Part shown: in pieces, positions 62,284 to 64,000 of the stretch | Layout of the letters: each line of letters starts with the position of its first letter | Numbering within the stretch: position 1 is the stretch's first letter | Assembly: GCA_016721015.1 (NCBI GenBank) | Contig: JADKJL010000001.1 | Span: forward strand, 372,001-436,000 | Direction of reading: 5' to 3' | Origin: Lysobacterales bacterium | GTDB taxonomy: Bacteria; Pseudomonadota; Gammaproteobacteria; Xanthomonadales; Rhodanobacteraceae | Length of the DNA stretch: 64,000 nt | The notes under the pieces: model-generated | The model's input: only the letters and a program-made list of their open reading frames with translations | Database searches by the model: none | Told to the model about the DNA's origin: nothing | Made by a program: the position numbers and the translations under genes

Positions 62284-64000
62284 TCAGGGGATTGCTTCGA
62301 ATCCATCGGCAAACAGCTGATCCGCCGACCCGGCGATCGTCAGCGCGGCTTCCACCCGCAACAGGGCCATGGGCAGATCGGCAGCGGAGATGACACCGTC
62401 TTCGTCCACATCCAGGTACAGCGACAGCAGCACGTCATAGCTGCCGACAGGTGCGGTCGGCGGCACGGCGAAGTTGCGCTGGATGGGGACACTTCCCGGC
62501 GCCAGTATCAGCGCCGAGTCGTTGGCGCTGTCATCGAGGTAGCCGACGCCACTGCGATACAGACTGGCTCCAATCAACAGATGGACGTGTGCCGCACCCG
62601 CCATATTGCTGGCCGCCGCCGCGATCTGCAGCGTATCGCCCGGCGCGATGGTCGACGGCAATGCGCTGAGGTTGGACAGCGACAGCGGTGAGCTCATCTG
62701 CGCGCTGCGCTGACCGGTGCCGGCACCCGACGCATTGCCGTTGTCGTTGTAATAGTGGTCGACGATCCATTTCCAGCGTTGCGGCGTGACGTTGATCGCC
62801 CATCGTTGCGTGCCCCATTGCGACATGCCGCGCCCGTGGCCGAAGCAGCCGTGATTGAGCGCCACGGCGTCTGCCAGACAAGGCCAGCCGGCAGCGGGTG
62901 AACCGACCTTGCCGTTGCCACAGGACAGATCCGCATTGCTGCACGACAGTCCGTCGTTCGGATCATCCCAGCTGTTGTTCTCCGCCGAATACTCGGCGGA
63001 AAACACCGTGCTGCCATCACGGCTAAGCAAGATCCCCGGCGTGCGTGCCACCGCCGCATCGGTACTGCTCGAGGTGCCGGCATCGTTGACCTGGCAGCAG
63101 GCGCTGGAACAGATGTCGAACTGTGCCCGGATCGGATTCGCCACGCGCCACGCGCCGTAACTGCGATAGGCGATGCTGCCCGCGCGCAGGCTCTGCGTGT
63201 TCCAGCTGGCGATCCACTCGCTGTCCAGACCGCGCCGAACATAGGTTTCCAGCGACAACGTGCAGACGTTGCTGCAGTCATTGGTACAGCACGGAATGGT
63301 GCAAGCCGCATCGGCATAGCCGACTCGAATGGTTGCCGGCGGCGCAAGCGGTAGTGCGAGCAGCGCGCCCGAAACAGGCGCCGATTGCGGTTCAAGCGAG
63401 GACGCTTGGCGCGCATCGTCCACGATGGCTGGGCTCGACCATCGCTGCTCGCGTGCGCCGATCTCATTGATGCGAAGTGCGGGTGTTGCTGCGCCTATGG
63501 ATATCAGTCGCTGCTGCAATCCGGCGACACGCGGCAGGCCGCTCAATGTGTAGGGAACATGGCCATCGGCTTCGACCAGCAGCTCGAAATCATCCGGCAG
63601 TGTGTTCTCGGCATTGGAAACCTCGCCAAGATCCAGCACGAAATGACCGTCTGCATCGGTCAAGACACTCTCGCTCATCGCGCTCGCATGATGGGCGCTT
63701 ACGCGTGCACCGACGACCGGCGCGGCCGTATCCGCAAGTCGCACATAGCCTTGCAGCCAGCCATGGGTCGGATTGACGGATGCCAGCCGTGCGGCCTCCA
63801 CCATCGATGCCGACTGCACAACCGGATCGAGCAGGATGCTGAGCGGCAGGTCGTCCTGGTCGCCGCTCTCGATGGTGGTCAGCAGATTGCGATAGCCGTC
63901 AGCGACGAAGGTCAGCTGCCAGCGCCCAACCGGCAGCAATACGTTTTGCCTGCTCGCCGATACCTGCGCACGCACGTCCTGTTTTGAGCCGGAATCCGAC
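62284..64000 (-). CDS. SpoIID/LytB-domain exported protein with GFE tag (partial, 5' end outside window)
   Basis: The frame is open to the right edge, so the N-terminus lies beyond 64000; about 570 residues are visible. An N-terminal part resembles carboxypeptidase-regulatory-like beta domains (GYVRLADTAAPVVGARVSAH and VLTDADGHFVLDL). A SpoIID-like domain (about 200-420) follows, with a Cys-rich lead-in (CTIPCCTNDCSNVC), TLSLETYVRRGLDSEW with the catalytic-type Glu, then RAGSIAYRSYGAWRV and GHGRGMSQWGTQRWA. In Bacillus the domain is a peptidoglycan lytic transglycosylase; this organism should not sporulate. A C-terminal beta-sandwich-like part and the ending SADQLFADGFEAIP complete it. The tag matches those of the exported proteins at 38-51 kb. 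Confidence 0.8.
   Translation of the reverse strand, partial: SDSGSKQDVRAQVSASRQNVLLPVGRWQLTFVADGYRNLLTTIESGDQDDLPLSILLDPVVQSASMVEAARLASVNPTHGWLQGYVRLADTAAPVVGARVSAHHASAMSESVLTDADGHFVLDLGEVSNAENTLPDDFELLVEADGHVPYTLSGLPRVAGLQQRLISIGAATPALRINEIGAREQRWSSPAIVDDARQASSLEPQSAPVSGALLALPLAPPATIRVGYADAACTIPCCTNDCSNVCTLSLETYVRRGLDSEWIASWNTQSLRAGSIAYRSYGAWRVANPIRAQFDICSSACCQVNDAGTSSSTDAAVARTPGILLSRDGSTVFSAEYSAENNSWDDPNDGLSCSNADLSCGNGKVGSPAAGWPCLADAVALNHGCFGHGRGMSQWGTQRWAINVTPQRWKWIVDHYYNDNGNASGAGTGQRSAQMSSPLSLSNLSALPSTIAPGDTLQIAAAASNMAGAAHVHLLIGASLYRSGVGYLDDSANDSALILAPGSVPIQRNFAVPPTAPVGSYDVLLSLYLDVDEDGVISAADLPMALLRVEAALTIAGSADQLFADGFEAIP

Overview
This is a contiguous chromosomal segment of a GC-rich gammaproteobacterium. 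It most likely belongs to the Lysobacterales (Xanthomonadales), perhaps the Rhodanobacteraceae. The support is the order mnmE-yidC-rnpA-rpmH | dnaA-dnaN-recF-gyrB, the tonB-exbB-exbD1-exbD2 cluster, the LysR-aceB-aceA block, and an HslV with a short propeptide ending HA before the catalytic Thr. The window holds the probable replication origin, between dnaA and dnaN. I saw no insertion sequence, prophage, CRISPR array, rRNA or tRNA gene.

Layout. 1-3.7 kb: a partial DUF2845 gene, then hslV-hslU and two small conserved genes, driven by a heat-shock-type promoter and separated by purine-rich inverted repeats. 3.8-9.3 kb (minus strand): a yfcG-type GST, a DPP-IV-like peptidase, lemA and a DUF2207 membrane protein. 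9.4-13.2 kb (minus): mnmE, yidC, rnpA, rpmH. 13.3-19.6 kb (plus): dnaA, oriC, dnaN, recF, gyrB. 19.8-23.8 kb: a TPR protein and the Ton energy-transduction genes. 24-29 kb (minus): pdxJ, a PDZ protein, a putative anti-sigma factor, its ECF sigma factor and two conserved membrane or exported proteins. 29.2-33.3 kb: a LysR regulator divergent from the glyoxylate-shunt genes aceB and aceA. 33.3-34.6 kb: a strongly structured leader and a cNMP-binding/GGDEF protein.

34.9-50.7 kb is the accessory-looking part. Two sigma factor/serine-threonine kinase pairs point towards each other and flank two exported proteins and a decayed gene. Two more exported beta-helix proteins and a lipoprotein follow. 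The exported proteins have unrelated bodies (PD40 propeller, InlB-like repeats, CSLREA-type beta-helices, and at the right edge a SpoIID-like protein), but all end in the same short motif, roughly [IVL]-F-x-[DNS]-G-F-[ED], within the last few residues. I regard this shared C-terminal tag, next to kinase-coupled sigma factors, as the best candidate for an undescribed export, sorting or anchoring system.

50.8-64 kb returns to housekeeping genes: a UPF0149 protein, xth, a large membrane patatin, threonine aldolase, a degenerate REC-PAS-GGDEF-EAL protein resembling FimX, hemB, aroE and a YkgJ-like protein. The partial SpoIID-like gene runs off the right edge.
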